Assembly (NCBI RefSeq): GCF_033807715.1
Contig: NC_084589.1
Coordinates: 55,506,066-55,570,065, forward strand
DNA length: 64,000 nt
Reading direction: 5' to 3'
Source of the DNA: Cololabis saira
Lineage: Eukaryota; Chordata; Actinopteri; Beloniformes; Belonidae
Position 1 is the first letter of the stretch; the number at the start of each line of letters is the position of its first letter. Below, piece by piece: positions 1 to 12,427 of this stretch. Under the pieces are notes generated by a model that was not told where the DNA came from, did not search any database, and saw nothing but the letters and a program-made list of their open reading frames with translations. Position numbers and translations under genes: made by a program.

Positions 1-237
1 TTTAAAACCGCCTGACCCGGCTAAACGTCCGAGACAGACACCTGGACCCTGTGTCCCAGCAACCGGACAGCAGCAGGCAGCCGAAAGACCCGGCGGTCCT
101 CGTCCTCCCTCCCCAGCGCCACCTGGTGCTAGCCAAGAGGCAATATCATTCAAACCACCACAGGATTACAATTTTCCTGCCAGGAAGTTCAGCGGTGAGA
201 ACTTCAGTCGTTCCTGCAAGGCCGCCTGGTTCAGAGA

Positions 238-1355
238 GTGGCGTGGCTGGAGTACATTGCGGTCAGTGATGGCATTGTGTGTGGTGTGTGCAGGTCAGCT
301 GTCAAAAGCAAGTTGGTCGGGTCAGACACTGACAGTCTGTTTTTGAAAGATAAAGGCTTTTCAAATTGGAGAAAAGCAACGGAGAAGATCAGAGACCATG
401 AGAAGACTCGCATTCATTTAGATGCGATGCAAAGATTGGCTGCATTGAAAACAACGCCAATTAATGCACTACTCTCTGAGGCCGCTGCTAAAGAGCAGAG
501 AACAGCGCAGAAAATGCTGGAGCTCATTTTCAGCTGCGTAAGATTCCTGGGGCGCCAGGGACTCCCTCTGAGAGGGGCTGCAAATCGGGATGGGGTGTTA
601 TGGCAGCTAATGGTGGAAAGGGTACGCACTGATCCTGACCTGGAGAACTGGATGAAAAGAAGAGACAATTGGATGTCTGGCAGCATCCAAAATGAAATTC
701 TGGAGCTGTTTGCGCATGACATTCAGAGAAAAATCGGAGCTAAAGCATCCCAAAGTCCTTTTTTTGGCTTAACTGCTGATGGGACCACCGACCTCAGTGG
801 CAAAGAACAGTTTTCATGCAATATACAGTCTGCTGATCACAATCTGGACATTCAGAATTTCTTTCTAGGCTTTTACAACCCCCCAGACACAACAGCAGAG
901 ATGCTGTTTTTGTGCATAAAAGATGTCCTTGTTCGGCTCAATTTACCAATGGAGAAGCTGAAAGGCTACTGTTTTGATGGAGCCAGCAACATGTCTGGGA
1001 GGTTCCCGGGAGTGCAGGCAAGATTAAAGGAAACATGTCCTGACTCCGTGTTTGTTCACTGCGCAAATCACTCTCTGGATTTAGTGTTACAAGAAGTGGC
1101 AAAAGAAGTGCGCCTTGTTGCTGATACACTAAACTTCGTTCGAGAAGTCACTGTTGTTATTAAGTATTCAGCAAAGAGAAAAACATTATACCAGTCTCTT
1201 TTTGGATGTGGAGAAGTGATAAACCTGCTTGCCCTGTGTCCAACTCGGTGGTGCGTCAGAGTTGTGGCACTGTCACGGTTGCTGGCCTGCTATGGAGAGA
1301 TGCTGCAGACATTCAGGACCCTGGAGAGTGACAGGACTGTCAAGGGGGAGACGCG
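238..1355 (+). CDS. hAT transposase, N-terminal and catalytic part (partial)
   Basis: Longest intact piece of the transposase, about 372 residues before the insertion at 1356. It contains the DUF4371-like region and two catalytic Asp residues, and ends in VKGETR. The frame opens with GTG rather than ATG, and zinc-finger-like residues continue upstream in another frame, so 238 marks the frameshift and not a true start. The reading frame runs into the inserted element and stops at 1375-1377. The next gene residues (AKVAGLLKK) resume at 2598. Confidence 0.8.
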
Positions 1356-1806
1356 CATAGACACATATAAAGGCTAGATGACTCGTCCGTGCTGCTGCCA
1401 ATGGAGAGCGACGTCGTCACACGGCGGCCATCTTGCCACAGCAGAGCTCGCTCAGAATAACATTGTGTTCAATGGAGCATGTACTGCTTAAACAACCTTA
1501 ACTTGCTCAATTCTCAACAGATTTTCAAACAGTTTGGTTTGTCATGAACGTCAGAGATGTAGTTATGACACTGCATACTTGTGAATAATTATAAACATTG
1601 AAAAACGTACTTTTATATGAAAATAACCAGAAACAGATAGCCATGACATGGTTTTCATATTTAATCAATATTTCTATAGTATTCTTAGTAATATTTATAG
1701 TTACATTATAACATATATATATTATTACCATATAACATATACATATATATATATATATATTAATATATTATTACATTATGATGTATTTACGTCATGACAT
1801 TACATA

Positions 1807-1849
<43 letters not shown>

Positions 1850-2588
1850 CTCTATCCATTAAGTGTAATAAGATTTTTTTACTAAAATGAGACATTTTAA
1901 CTAGAAATAAGACAAATATTCTTGTTAAGATGGTGAGTTTTTGCAGTGATCCATTTTACTTATCCTGTGAAGGACAGAGTCATATTGATAAGTTCAGAAA
2001 AGTGTTTTTTATTGTTGTGTTTTGATGTATTTGATGTAAGCCCAGTGGATATTTAAAGCTTACAGAAGGCTGCATTTAACTGCTGCTATGTCATTCCTGC
2101 AGTATTTCTGCAGCTGTTTTGGTCACTGCTATTATTTGTAATATATTATATTATTTGTAATCAGCACAAATTATCTGTCCCCATATGATCAAATCCACCA
2201 TCCCCCCTGATTTTTTTTTTTACAACTTGAGTACTGGTGGTCACCCTTGATAACTTGGGCAGGTAACGTTAGTTAGTGGTGATACACAACTATTGTATAT
2301 GCTGCATGATTAGGTCGTTTTTCGCAACGAAGAGATACAATTTCAACATGTCCAAGCATCCCGAATCATACCCACGTTAATGACGTTTATGATGAACCAA
2401 TCCGTTTGTAAATCCGTCAAGATTTCAGCAAGTTATGAGTATTTTTGTCTGTACAGACCACTCACCCTCCAACAGCAACAACTATAGCGCACGCATGCGC
2501 ACCAGAGAGTCTCCTGTGGCAAGATGGCCGCGGGTGAACGACGCTGGAGACTCCGCCGTGAGTCATCTAGCCTTTATATATGTCTATG
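1356..2588 (+). mobile_element. Non-autonomous DNA transposon with long TIRs, inserted in the hAT exon
   Basis: The left end reads CATAGACACATATAAAGGCT and the right end is its near-perfect inverse, closing with GTCTATG. The match continues about 29 bp and reappears further in (CGGCCATCTTGCCACAG on the left, inverted on the right near 2515-2535). The flanking 8-mers are GAGACGCG (1348-1355) and GTGACGCG (2589-2596), a 7/8 target-site duplication inside one codon-aligned stretch of the transposase. An 8-bp duplication fits hAT or P-type elements; I could not decide between them. The interior is AT-rich with (TA)n runs at about 1737-1760 and 1815-1842 and has no convincing ORF. Confidence 0.85.
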
Positions 2589-3344
2589 GTGACGCGTGCC
2601 AAAGTGGCAGGATTGCTCAAAAAGGGCACCACTACGCGCACAGTCTTTGGTTTGTTTACCTGCGTTACCATGTTTACTCCGTGTGGATCCGTGGCTCGGT
2701 CACTGCAAGGCATCAAGGTCACAGCCCTTGGATCAGTGGAAGCTGCGAAACTTCTTTGCCAGCGACTCAACTCACTGCGACAGGATGACACCTTCGCTGA
2801 CCTTGTGGACAAGACCAAGCAGTACGCAGAGCGCTACAACTTAAAGCCTCCTCATCCAGCGCGCACGAGCAAGACCCCAGCGCGTTTTCGCCAGACAGCG
2901 GAGGAGGAGGAACGGGAGTTGGGGAACATAGAGGGTAAATAAATAAATAATAATAATGCCAACAGTATTTTTAAATAACACATAGCTTAACTCATCCGCC
3001 TGTAATTGTATATGTTGAAATAGTGCAAAAAATACGCACACAGATAGACAGACAGATATTATGTATCTATTCATAGATTATGACATAAAAAACGATACAA
3101 TAGTTCAATAATACTGTACATCCACGTACGCCTATTTGAGAAATGAGCCTGTAATTAATAATACACAAACAACGGTTTGTGTATTTTTCATTTTCATAAC
3201 AAACCAAATTCATGAATTTAACTTAATGAATTAACTTGAAATTAATTAATTCAAAAAAAAAAGTTTGACCCAGCTTAAATAAGCAGCCCATGTGTAAACT
3301 ATTGGTTGGTTGTTATTTAATTGATGTTATATTTAATATTGCAG

Positions 3345-3895
3345 AATATCCAAGCCTGTGGAAGAGGGAAATGTTTGAGGCCCTGGACGTGGTGCGCTCA
3401 GAGGTGGAGCGGCGTTTTGATCAGGAGGGACTCCGCGTAGCTGCAGGGCGAGAGCAGGCAGTCCTTGAGGCGGCCCAAGGGAAACAGGTTGACGTGGGTT
3501 CCCCAGAACTGAGCCCCTTCTCACGAGAGCAGCTAAGCATTGAGCTGGACATACTGAGGGACGTGTGTAGGGGGCGAGAAGTTATCACCATTCAGGATGT
3601 TGTGTCCATCATGCACACCTTGCAGCCCCAAACCCGCTCCATGCTGTCGGAGGTGGAGAAGCTCATAAAGCTCTGTCTGGCCCTGCCCATATCTGTCGCG
3701 GCATCCGAGCGCTCTTTCTCTGCCTTGCGCAGATTGAAAACCTGGCTGCGCAATACCATGAAGCAGGAAAGACTCACGCATTTGGCCATTATGAATGCGC
3801 ATAGTGACCTTCTTGATGAATGCGATGTTTCGGCCCTGCTTGAAGAATTCATCAGCAGGTCAACTGAGAGAAGGTCCACTTTTGGAAAAGTGTGA
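3345..3895 (+). CDS. hAT transposase C-terminal exon (dimerisation domain)
   Basis: Terminal exon after the phase-1 intron. The acceptor AG is at 3343-3344, and the first codon completes Glu with the G left at 2934. It encodes about 183 residues ending SRSTERRSTFGKV. The ASERSFSALRRLKTWLRNTM segment followed by ERLTHLAIMNAH is the characteristic hAT C-terminal dimerisation signature, and its Glu is the expected third catalytic residue. This block has no stops or shifts, unlike the N-terminus. Confidence 0.85.
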
Positions 3896-5090
3896 AAGCC
3901 CTTTGGAGCGCAAACTGTTCTTTTTCTGAATGCTGTTTTTATAGCCTAGTGTTATGTGTCTTAATAAAGGCTTGATTTATTCATTCATTTATTTCGTTTC
4001 ATTTTCTTAACAATTAAGATGCTGCATTATAGTTCGTTAATCATTGAAACTGTAAGTGTGCGTCTCTCCCCCGACCCTCCCAAAAAAATCCCACCCCCCC
4101 TCTCAGAAAATAGTTCCGACGTCCATGAATTCATTTGATCATCGACCAGTATTTTGGGGCAAATATGCCGTAGTTTCATATGAGCTAATGATGTTTACTT
4201 TTTGTTACCTAGAAATGTCACTTTTCCACAAAGGAAATGTTAATCGTGTGGACAATCCTAAGTACCCCCTGACCTCGTAAAGGATTTAACAGAGTAATTT
4301 GCATGTCTGGATTGTTGAAGTGGGTGTACATACAGTGCCCGAAGGGAAAGACATCAGTAATGTTCATAAAGAAACAATTATTGCTCCACACCTATCTGTA
4401 TGAAATTGTAGGATAATGTATTGAATCATCTGGAGTTGAGTATTGTGTAGTAGGTGAGATTATGAAGGCGTTTGGGAAACGCTGGATGGGACATGCGAAT
4501 ATGAAGACTAAATTGGCAAAAATCTGTGCACAGACCAAAATGACATGGGTGGACGTGGGCCACGGACTGAGCCGTACGAACTACAGACTGGACGACTTTT
4601 TCTAGGGCCGCAGAATGCACCCTACTTGAAGGAAACTGACGAATACCAATTTGTTCAGAAAGCTCACTTCTCCGAACTGCAAAGTTTGGTCTCTGCTTAC
4701 TCCAAACAGGTCGGAGACGGACGGACGGACACGGACCTCACAGACAGAGGGGGTTCCCCTGTGAGTCATCAAGAGACAGTGGTCGGAGCCGAGGTGGACA
4801 GGACCCAGAACGGACCTCCCACGTCATCCGACTCCACAGGAAAGGTGACACGTGGTGTCACTAGTCGCAGTGGGCAACACCGGACCCCCCCATGAAGATT
4901 AGAACCCCAGATCCGGCTGGATTTGGCGCAACAGCGGACTTCAGACCTGAGCCCTCAAGAAAGGGGCAGAATAATCCCCTGGGCGGGTCCACCGGGTGTT
5001 CAGAATAGTCTACCTCTGACCCTGAAGAGGAACAATAAAGAAGAAAGAAGATACATAGGGTGATCTCTGATTAGAGATCAAAAGGGGAAT
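3896..5090. other. No gene recognised; possible decayed retroelement 3' region
   Basis: This stretch follows the transposase stop and its AATAAA signal. Short open frames at about 4446-4600 and 4545-4895 show no family motif I recognise. The end (5072-5090) is purine-rich (AGAGATCAAAAGGGGAA) directly before a TG-starting LTR-like block, which suggests it could be the 3' end of a degraded LTR retroelement. No gag, RT or integrase motif was found, so this is only a positional inference. Confidence 0.35.
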
Positions 5091-5425
5091 TGTTGAATAA
5101 AAAATAATTCAAAACCAAACTGAATATGTAAACTGCATGTGCTGATTAACTAAATGTTTCTGTATGTAAAACTAAGGTGCATTCCTCTGACTTCTCACCA
5201 TGCTGTACCAGACACCAGATAAGAGGGGCCCCCGAACAATAAACTTTGGGCCACCCCCCCTTTTCTAAGGTAATAAACATGTTCTCGGACAGAGAGGGGC
5301 AGATCTGGCGGGACGATTGAACAAGCAGGCTGCAAGAGCTCTGCTCTGCTAGATCTCCCTCATGAGGTCTCTTTAATTATATCCCAGTCTTGTGTCTTTA
5401 TTTAACTTTTCCAGCTCAATCAACA
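5091..5425 (+). mobile_element. Putative LTR (solo or 3' LTR)
   Basis: The block begins TGTTGA and ends TCAACA, a 6-bp perfect terminal inverted repeat with TG..CA ends. It follows a polypurine tract and contains AATAAA (about 5239 and 5271) followed by a GT-rich stretch, as in an LTR R-U5 region. No second copy lies in the window and no target duplication was confirmed. It differs from the 307-bp ERV LTR at 12.1 kb. Confidence 0.5.
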
Positions 5426-6423
5426 AACCTGGGGTGATCAGTTCAATCACAACAATACTGTCATCACATCAACCATCTACTGTTTGCGGGTTTGAAATTA
5501 TTAAACATGGAAATACATTTGTTTTATTTATGGGTCTATACACTTTGTTTATGCTGTCTGTTGTGGCTATTTGTAGACGAGAAAAAAGATCAAAGAAAAA
5601 GAAAAGAAGTTTCTTCAAAAGTTTCAAAGTTCAAAAATCTAAACTTCCAAAGGGCCACAAATGCACCAGGTCGGTTTGTCTGAAGCACATAAAAATCCAG
5701 TTTCTAGTCAAGATCTAGTTCAAGATGATTTATTTTCAGTTGTTAACAGCAAAGAAACATGCTGCCTCTCTGCTCTGTCCTGCTGCCTCAGGTAAAAAAA
5801 CATTTCCCCTCCCAGTGCGTTACCTGTCTGACTCACCTGGGCTGCATCGCCTTCAATTAAATGATTGAACTACTTAGTGCCCCCTAGTGTTGACCTATAA
5901 ACCAACAATAATAAACAAACAAAATAAACTAATGAAATAGCTCTTTCAACTATTTGTTGTAAAACTATTTGTGTAAAATAGGAACTATTTGTGTAAAATA
6001 TAAACACAATTACTGAAATACATGTATATGGAGCTATAAATAAACTCATTCTCAGAGTATGACTGAATCATCTCCTCTTTGATGTTTCTGTGAAGAAAGA
6101 GAGTTCAAGTAAATGTCAGAGTTCTAGTCCATTTAATATCCTCCATTAGCAAACAGACCTTTGTGACAGGCCTTTCTGGTAAACTGTGCTTTGTTTGGAG
6201 ACGCACAGTGCACACTAGGCCTTTAGCCAGGCCCGGTTCTACCAGGGAGCATCAGCATCGCACCCTCAGTTTATGTGTTTGCATCAGTTGAAAAGACGAA
6301 AAGAAAGACGGCGTAGCCTACGGCGTAAGCTCTGCGTTGGTGTAACGCAGAACCATAAATCAGCCTTCAGTGTCCGTCACTCATCTGTTTGCAGCAGTTT
6401 CCTGCACCAGCAAGACACTGCTC
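5426..6423. other. Intergenic, no gene recognised; contains a GCGTAGG-family MITE end
   Basis: AT-rich unique-looking DNA. The only recognised piece is a fragment at about 6308-6372 ending ACGCAGAACCATAAATCAGC, one end of a MITE family seen six times in this window (see 33971). From about 6424 the sequence grades into the ~30-bp satellite. Confidence 0.5.
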
Positions 6424-9400
6424 TCTGCTGCTCCGCTAACACAAAGTAACATGGATAATCTGCTGCTCCGTTAACACAAAGTTACATGGATATTCTGCTG
6501 TTAACACAAAGTTACATGGATATTCTGCTGTTAACACAAAGTAACATGGATATTCTGCTCCGTTAACACAAAGTAACATGGATATTCTGCTCCGTTAACA
6601 CAAAGTTACATGAATATTCTGCTGTTAACACAAAGTTACATGGATATTCTGTTAACACAAAGTTACATGGATATTCTGCTGTTAACACAAAGTTACATGG
6701 ATATTCTGCTGTTAACACAAAGTTACATGGATATTCTGCTGTTAACACAAAGTAACATGGATATTCTGCTCCGTTAACACAAAGTAACATGGATATTCTG
6801 CTCCGTTAACACAAAGTTACATGGATATTCTGCTGTTAACACAAAGTTACATGGATATTCTGCTGTTAACACAAAGTTACATGGATATTCTGCTGTTAAC
6901 ACAAAGTTACATGGATATTCTGCTGTTAACACAAAGTTACATGGATATTCTGCTCCGTTAACACAAAGTTACATGGATATTCTGTTAACACAAAGTTACA
7001 TGGATATTCTGCTGTTAACACAAAGTTACATGGATATTCTGCTCCGTTAACACAAAGTTACATGGATATTCTGCTGTTAACACAAAGTAACATGGATATT
7101 CTGCTCCGTTAACACAAAGTTACATGGATATTCTGTTAACACAAAGTTACATGGATATTCTGCTGTTAACACAAAGTTACATGGATATTCTGCTGTTAAC
7201 ACAAAGTTACATGGATATTCTGTTAACACAAAGTAACATGGATATTCTGCTGTTAACACAAAGTTACATGGATATTCTGCTCCGTTAACACAAAGTTACA
7301 TGGATATTCTGCTCCGTTAACACAAAGTTACATGGATATTCTGCTCCGTTAACACAAAGTAACATGGATATTCTGCTCCGTTAACACAAAGTTACATGGA
7401 TATTCTGCTGTTAACACAAAGTTACATGGATATTCTGCTGCTCCGTTAACACAAAGTTACATGGATATTCTGCTCCGTTAACACAAAGTTACATGGATAT
7501 TCTGCTCCGTTAACACAAAGTTACATGGATATTCTGCTGTTAACACAAAGTAACGGTGGATATTCTGCTGTTAACACAAAGTTACATGGATATTCTGCTC
7601 CGTTAACACAAAGTTACATGGATATTCTGCTGTTAACACAAAGTAACATGGATATTCTGTTAATACAAAGTTACATGGATATTCTGCTGTTAACACAAAG
7701 TAACATGGATATTCTGTTAACACAAAGTTACATGGATATTCTGCTGTTAACACAAAGTTACATGGATATTCTGCTCCGTTAACACAAAGTAACATGGATA
7801 TTCTGCTCCGTTAACACAAAGTTACATGGATATTCTGCTCCGTTAACACAAAGTAACATGGATATTCTGCTGTTAACACAAAGTTACATGGATATTCTGC
7901 TCCGTTAACACAAAGTTACATGGATATTCTGCTGTTAACACAAAGTTACATGGATATTCTGCTCCGTTAACACAAAGTTACATGGATATTCTGCTGTTAA
8001 CACAAAGTTACATGGATATTCTGCTGTTAACACAAAGTAACATGGATATTCTGCTGTTAACACAAAGTAACATGGATATTCTGCTCCGTTAACACAAAGT
8101 TACATGGATATTCTGCTCCGTTAACACAAAGTTACATGGATATTCTGCTGTTAACACAAAGTAACATGGATATTCTGCTGTTAACACAAAGTAACATGGA
8201 TATTCTGCTGTTAACACAAAGTTACATGGATATTCTGCTCCGTTAACACAAAGTTACATGGATATTCTGCTCCGTTAACACAAAGTTACATGGATATTCT
8301 GCTGTTAACACAAAGTTACATGGATATTCTGCTCCGTTAACACAAAGTTACATGGATATTCTGCTGTTAACACAAAGTTACATTTATATTCTGCTGTTAA
8401 CACAAAGTAACATGGATATTCTGCTCCGTTAACACAAAGTTACATGGATATTCTGTTAACACAAAGTAACATGGATATTCTGCTGTTAACACAAAGTTAC
8501 ATTTATATTCTGCTGTTAACACAAAGTAACATGGATATTCTGCTCCGTTAACACAAAGTTACATGGATATTCTGCTGTTAACACAAAGTTACATGGATAT
8601 TCTGCTCCGTTAACACAAAGTTACATGGATATTCTGCTGTTAACACAAAGTTACATGGATATTCTGCTCCGTTAACACAAAGTTACATGGATATTCTGCT
8701 GTTAACACAAAGTAACATGGATATTCTGCTGTTAACACAAAGTTACATGGATATTCTGCTCCGTTAACACAAAGTTACATGGATATTCTGCTCCGTTAAC
8801 ACAAAGTAACATGGATATTCTGCTGTTAACACAAAGTTACATGGATATTCTACTGTTAACACAAAGTAACATGGATATTCTGCTCCGTTAACACAAAGTA
8901 ACATGGATATTCTGTTAACACAAAGTTACATGGATATTCTGCTGTTAACACAAAGTTACATGGATATTCTGCTCCGTTAACACAAAGTTACATGGATATT
9001 CTGTTAACACAAAGTTACATGGATATTCTGTTAACACAAAGTAACATGGATATTCTGCTCCGTTAACACAAAGTTACATGGATATTCTGCTGTTAACACA
9101 AAGTAACATGGATATTCTGCTGTTAACACAAAGTAACATGGATATTCTGTTAACACAAAGTTACATGGATATTCTGCTCCGTTAACACAAAGTTACATGG
9201 ATATTCTGCTGTTAACACAAAGTAACATGGATATTCTGCTCCGTTAACACAAAGTTACATGGATATTCTGCTCCGTTAACACAAAGTTACATGGATATTC
9301 TGCTGTTAACACAAAGTAACATGGATATTCTGTTAACACAAAGTTACATGGATATTCTGCTGTTAACACAAAGTTACATGGATATTCTGCTGTTAACACA

Positions 9401-12099
9401 AAGTTACATGGATATTCTGCTGTTAACACAAAGTAACATGGATATTCTGCTGTTAACACAAAGTTACATGGATATTCTGCTGTTAACACAAAGTTACATG
9501 GATATTCTGCTGTTAACACAAAGTAACATGGATATTCTGCTGTTAACACAAAGTTACATGGATATTCTGCTGTTAACACAAAGTTACATGGATATTCTGC
9601 TCCGTTAACACAAAGTTACATGGATATTCTGCTCCGTTAACACAAAGTTACATGGATATTCTGCTCCGTTAACACAAAGTAACATGGATATTCTGTTAAC
9701 ACAAAGTTACATGGATATTCTGCTCCGTTAACACAAAGTAACATGGATATTCCGTTAACACAAAGTAACATGGATATTCTGCTCCGTTAACACAAAGTAA
9801 CATGGATATTCCGTTAACACAAAGTAACATGGATATTCTGCTGTTAACACAAAGTTACATGGATATTCTGCTCCGTTAACACAAAGTAACATGGATATTC
9901 TGCTGTTAACACAAAGTTACATGGATATTCTGTTAACACAAAGTAACATGGATATTCTGTTAACACAAAGTAACATGGATATTCTGCTGTTAACACAAAG
10001 TAACATGGATATTCTGCTCCGTTAACACAAAGTAACATGGATATTCTGCTGTTAACACAAAGTAACATGGATATTCTGTTAACACAAAGTAACATGGATA
10101 TTCTGCTCCGTTAACACAAAGTAACATGGATATGCTGCTCCGTTAACACAAAGTTACATGGATATTCTGCTGTTAACACAAAGTAACATGGATATTCTGT
10201 TAACACAAAGTAACATGGATATTCTGTTAACACAAAGTAACATGGATATTCTGCTCCGTTAACACAAAGTTACATGGATATTCTGCTGTTAACACAAAGT
10301 AACATGGATATTCTGCTCCGTTAACACAAAGTTACATGGATATTCTGTTAACACAAAGTTACATGGATATTCTGTTAACACAAAGTAACATGGATATTCT
10401 GCTCCGTTAACACAAAGTTACATGGATATTCTGCTCCGTTAACACAAAGTTACATGGATATTCTGCTGTTAACACAAAGTTACATGGATATTCTGCTGTT
10501 AACACAAAGTTACATGGATATTCTGCTCCGTTAACACAAAGTTACATGGATATTCTGCTCCGTTAACACAAAGTTACATGGATATTCTGCTGTTAACACA
10601 AAGTAACATGGATATTCTGTTAACACAAAGTTACATGGATATTCTGCTGTTAACACAAAGTTACATGGATATTCTGCTGTTAACACAAAGTAACATGGAT
10701 ATTCTGCTGTTAACACAAAGTTACATGGATATTCTGCTGTTAACACAAAGTTACATGGATATTCTGCTGTTAACACAAAGTTACATGGATATTCTGCTCC
10801 GTTAACACAAAGTTACATGGATATTCTGCTCCGTTAACACAAAGTTACATGGATATTCTGCTCCGTTAACACAAAGTAACATGGATATTCTGTTAACACA
10901 AAGTTACATGGATATTCTGCTCCGTTAACACAAAGTAACATGGATATTCCGTTAACACAAAGTAACATGGATATTCTGCTCCGTTAACACAAAGTAACAT
11001 GGATATTCCGTTAACACAAAGTAACATGGATATTCTGCTGTTAACACAAAGTTACATGGATATTCTGCTCCGTTAACACAAAGTAACATGGATATTCTGC
11101 TGTTAACACAAAGTTACATGGATATTCTGTTAACACAAAGTAACATGGATATTCTGTTAACACAAAGTAACATGGATATTCTGCTCCGTTAACACAAAGT
11201 AACATGGATATGCTGCTCCGTTAACACAAAGTTACATGGATATTCTGCTGTTAACACAAAGTAACATGGATATTCTGCTCCGTTAACACAAAGTAACATG
11301 GATATTCTGTTAACACAAAGTAACATGGATATTCTGTTAACACAAAGTAACATGGATATTCTGCTCCGTTAACACAAAGTTACATGGATATTCTGCTGTT
11401 AACACAAAGTTACATGGATATTCTGCTCCGTTAACACAAAGTTACATGGATATTCTGCTGTTAACACAAAGTTACATGGATATTCTGCTCCGTTAACACA
11501 AAGTTACATGGATATTCTGTTAACACAAAGTAACATGGATATTCTGCTGTTAACACAAAGTTACATGGATATTCTGCTCCGTTAACACAAAGTAACATGG
11601 ATATTCTGTTAACACAAAGTTACATGGATATTCTGTTAACACAAAGTAACATGGATATTCTGCTCCGTTAACACAAAGTTACATGGATATTCTGCTCCGT
11701 TAACACAAAGTAACATGGATATTCTGCTGTTAACACAAAGTTACATGGATATTCTGCTGTTAACACAAAGTTACATGGATATTCTGCTGTTAACACAAAG
11801 TAACATGGATATTCTGCTGTTAACACAAAGTAACATGGATATTCTGCTCCGTTAACACAAAGTTACATGGATATTCTGCTCCGTTAACACAAAGTTACAT
11901 GGATATTCTGCTGTTAACACAAAGTAACATGGATATTCTGCTGTTAACACAAAGTTACATGGATATTCTGCTGTTAACACAAAGTTACATGGATATTCTG
12001 CTGTTAACACAAAGTTACATGGATATTCTGCTGTTAACACAAAGTTACATGGATATTCTGCTCCGTTAACACAAAGTTACATGGATATTCTGCTGTTAA
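6424..12099. repeat. ~30-bp satellite array, main block
   Basis: Roughly 190 tandem copies of a unit built from GTTAACACAAAG plus TTACATGGATATTCTGCT. Three unit lengths alternate: 30 bp (..CTGCTGTTAAC), 32 bp (..CTGCTCCGTTAAC) and 27 bp (..CTGTTAAC). There is a second binary variant, AAGTTACATGG or AAGTAACATGG, and rare ATTCCGTTAAC units. A stretch around 9600-9870 recurs 1197 bp later (about 10797-11070) with the same order of variants, so block duplication has occurred. Open frames (MDILLLTQSN or AEYPCNFVLT repeats) only reflect the 30-bp period. The array continues at 19227-19888 and 22402-22768 after two insertions. Confidence 0.97.
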
Positions 12100-12406
12100 T
12101 GTAATGGAAAATTTTGGTATAACACTGTCTGTTGCCTGTTTTCATTCCTATGCTGAGGTCATGTTCCTTTGACACAGAGCCTGGCACGGTTGCCAGGGTG
12201 ATGGGTGATGTTTTGTCTATTCCAGGTCCAGAGTATAAAATAACCTGTCCCTAATCTTCTTCAGCTCACTCAGGACTGTCGGTTCATGTGACCGGTTGGA
12301 CTGTGTGGCTCCGTTCAATTGAATGTTTGTCCTCTTTCCATTAAATCTTCGAAAGACAGCTGAAGTGTCCTGACATTCTTTTTGAACAACAATTTTTGCC
12401 ACCACA
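12100..12406 (+). repeat. 5' LTR of the endogenous retrovirus
   Basis: A 307-bp LTR starting TGTAATGGAAAATTTTGG. It has a TATA-like GTATAAAATA at about 12231-12240 and a poly(A)-like ATTAAA near 12341, and ends GCCACCACA. Its near identity with the 3' LTR means integration was recent on the scale of neutral substitution. Confidence 0.93.
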
Positions 12407-12409
12407 ATT

Positions 12410-12427
12410 TGGCGACCACGAAGGGAC
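12410..12427 (+). promoter_or_regulatory. Retroviral primer-binding site, tRNA-Arg type
   Basis: TGGCGACCACGAAGGGAC lies 3 bp after the 5' LTR. Its complement ends CCCTTCGTGGTCGCCA, which matches my recollection of the 3' end of a vertebrate tRNA-Arg of the UCG/CCG group, including the added CCA. This is the expected place for minus-strand priming. Confidence 0.8.

Larger units (their letters stand above)
144..3895 (+). pseudogene. hAT-superfamily transposase gene (ZMYM1-like), split by a DNA transposon
   Basis: A plus-strand gene in three coding blocks: about 144-1355, 2589-2934 and 3345-3895. It is a hAT-type transposase of the ZMYM1/TTF-zinc-finger kind, which would cut and paste DNA in the nucleus. 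The open frame from 238 shows a first catalytic Asp in LTADGTTD (residue 181) and a second in YCFDGASNMSG (residue 247). The last block carries the hAT dimerisation region with SVAASERSFSAL; the Glu codon at 3707-3709 is the likely third DDE residue. A 1.2-kb element lies between the first two blocks. The 2935-3344 gap is a clean phase-1 intron (G|GTAAAT donor, TATTGCAG acceptor). At the N-terminus the expected zinc-finger lead-in (YNFPARKFSG...WF) is read in frame 3 from about 144 and then shifts near 235-245 to the main frame, so the start is uncertain and the gene is broken. AATAAA lies at 3963. No terminal repeats for this element were identified. Confidence 0.85.

Noticed and set aside
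4545..4895. 116-codon ORF before the putative LTR at 5091
   Set aside because: No recognisable retroviral or host domain; kept only as a possible decayed region.
6424..12099. CRISPR array (30-bp repeats)
   Set aside because: There are no spacers; units abut directly and the surrounding DNA is vertebrate.
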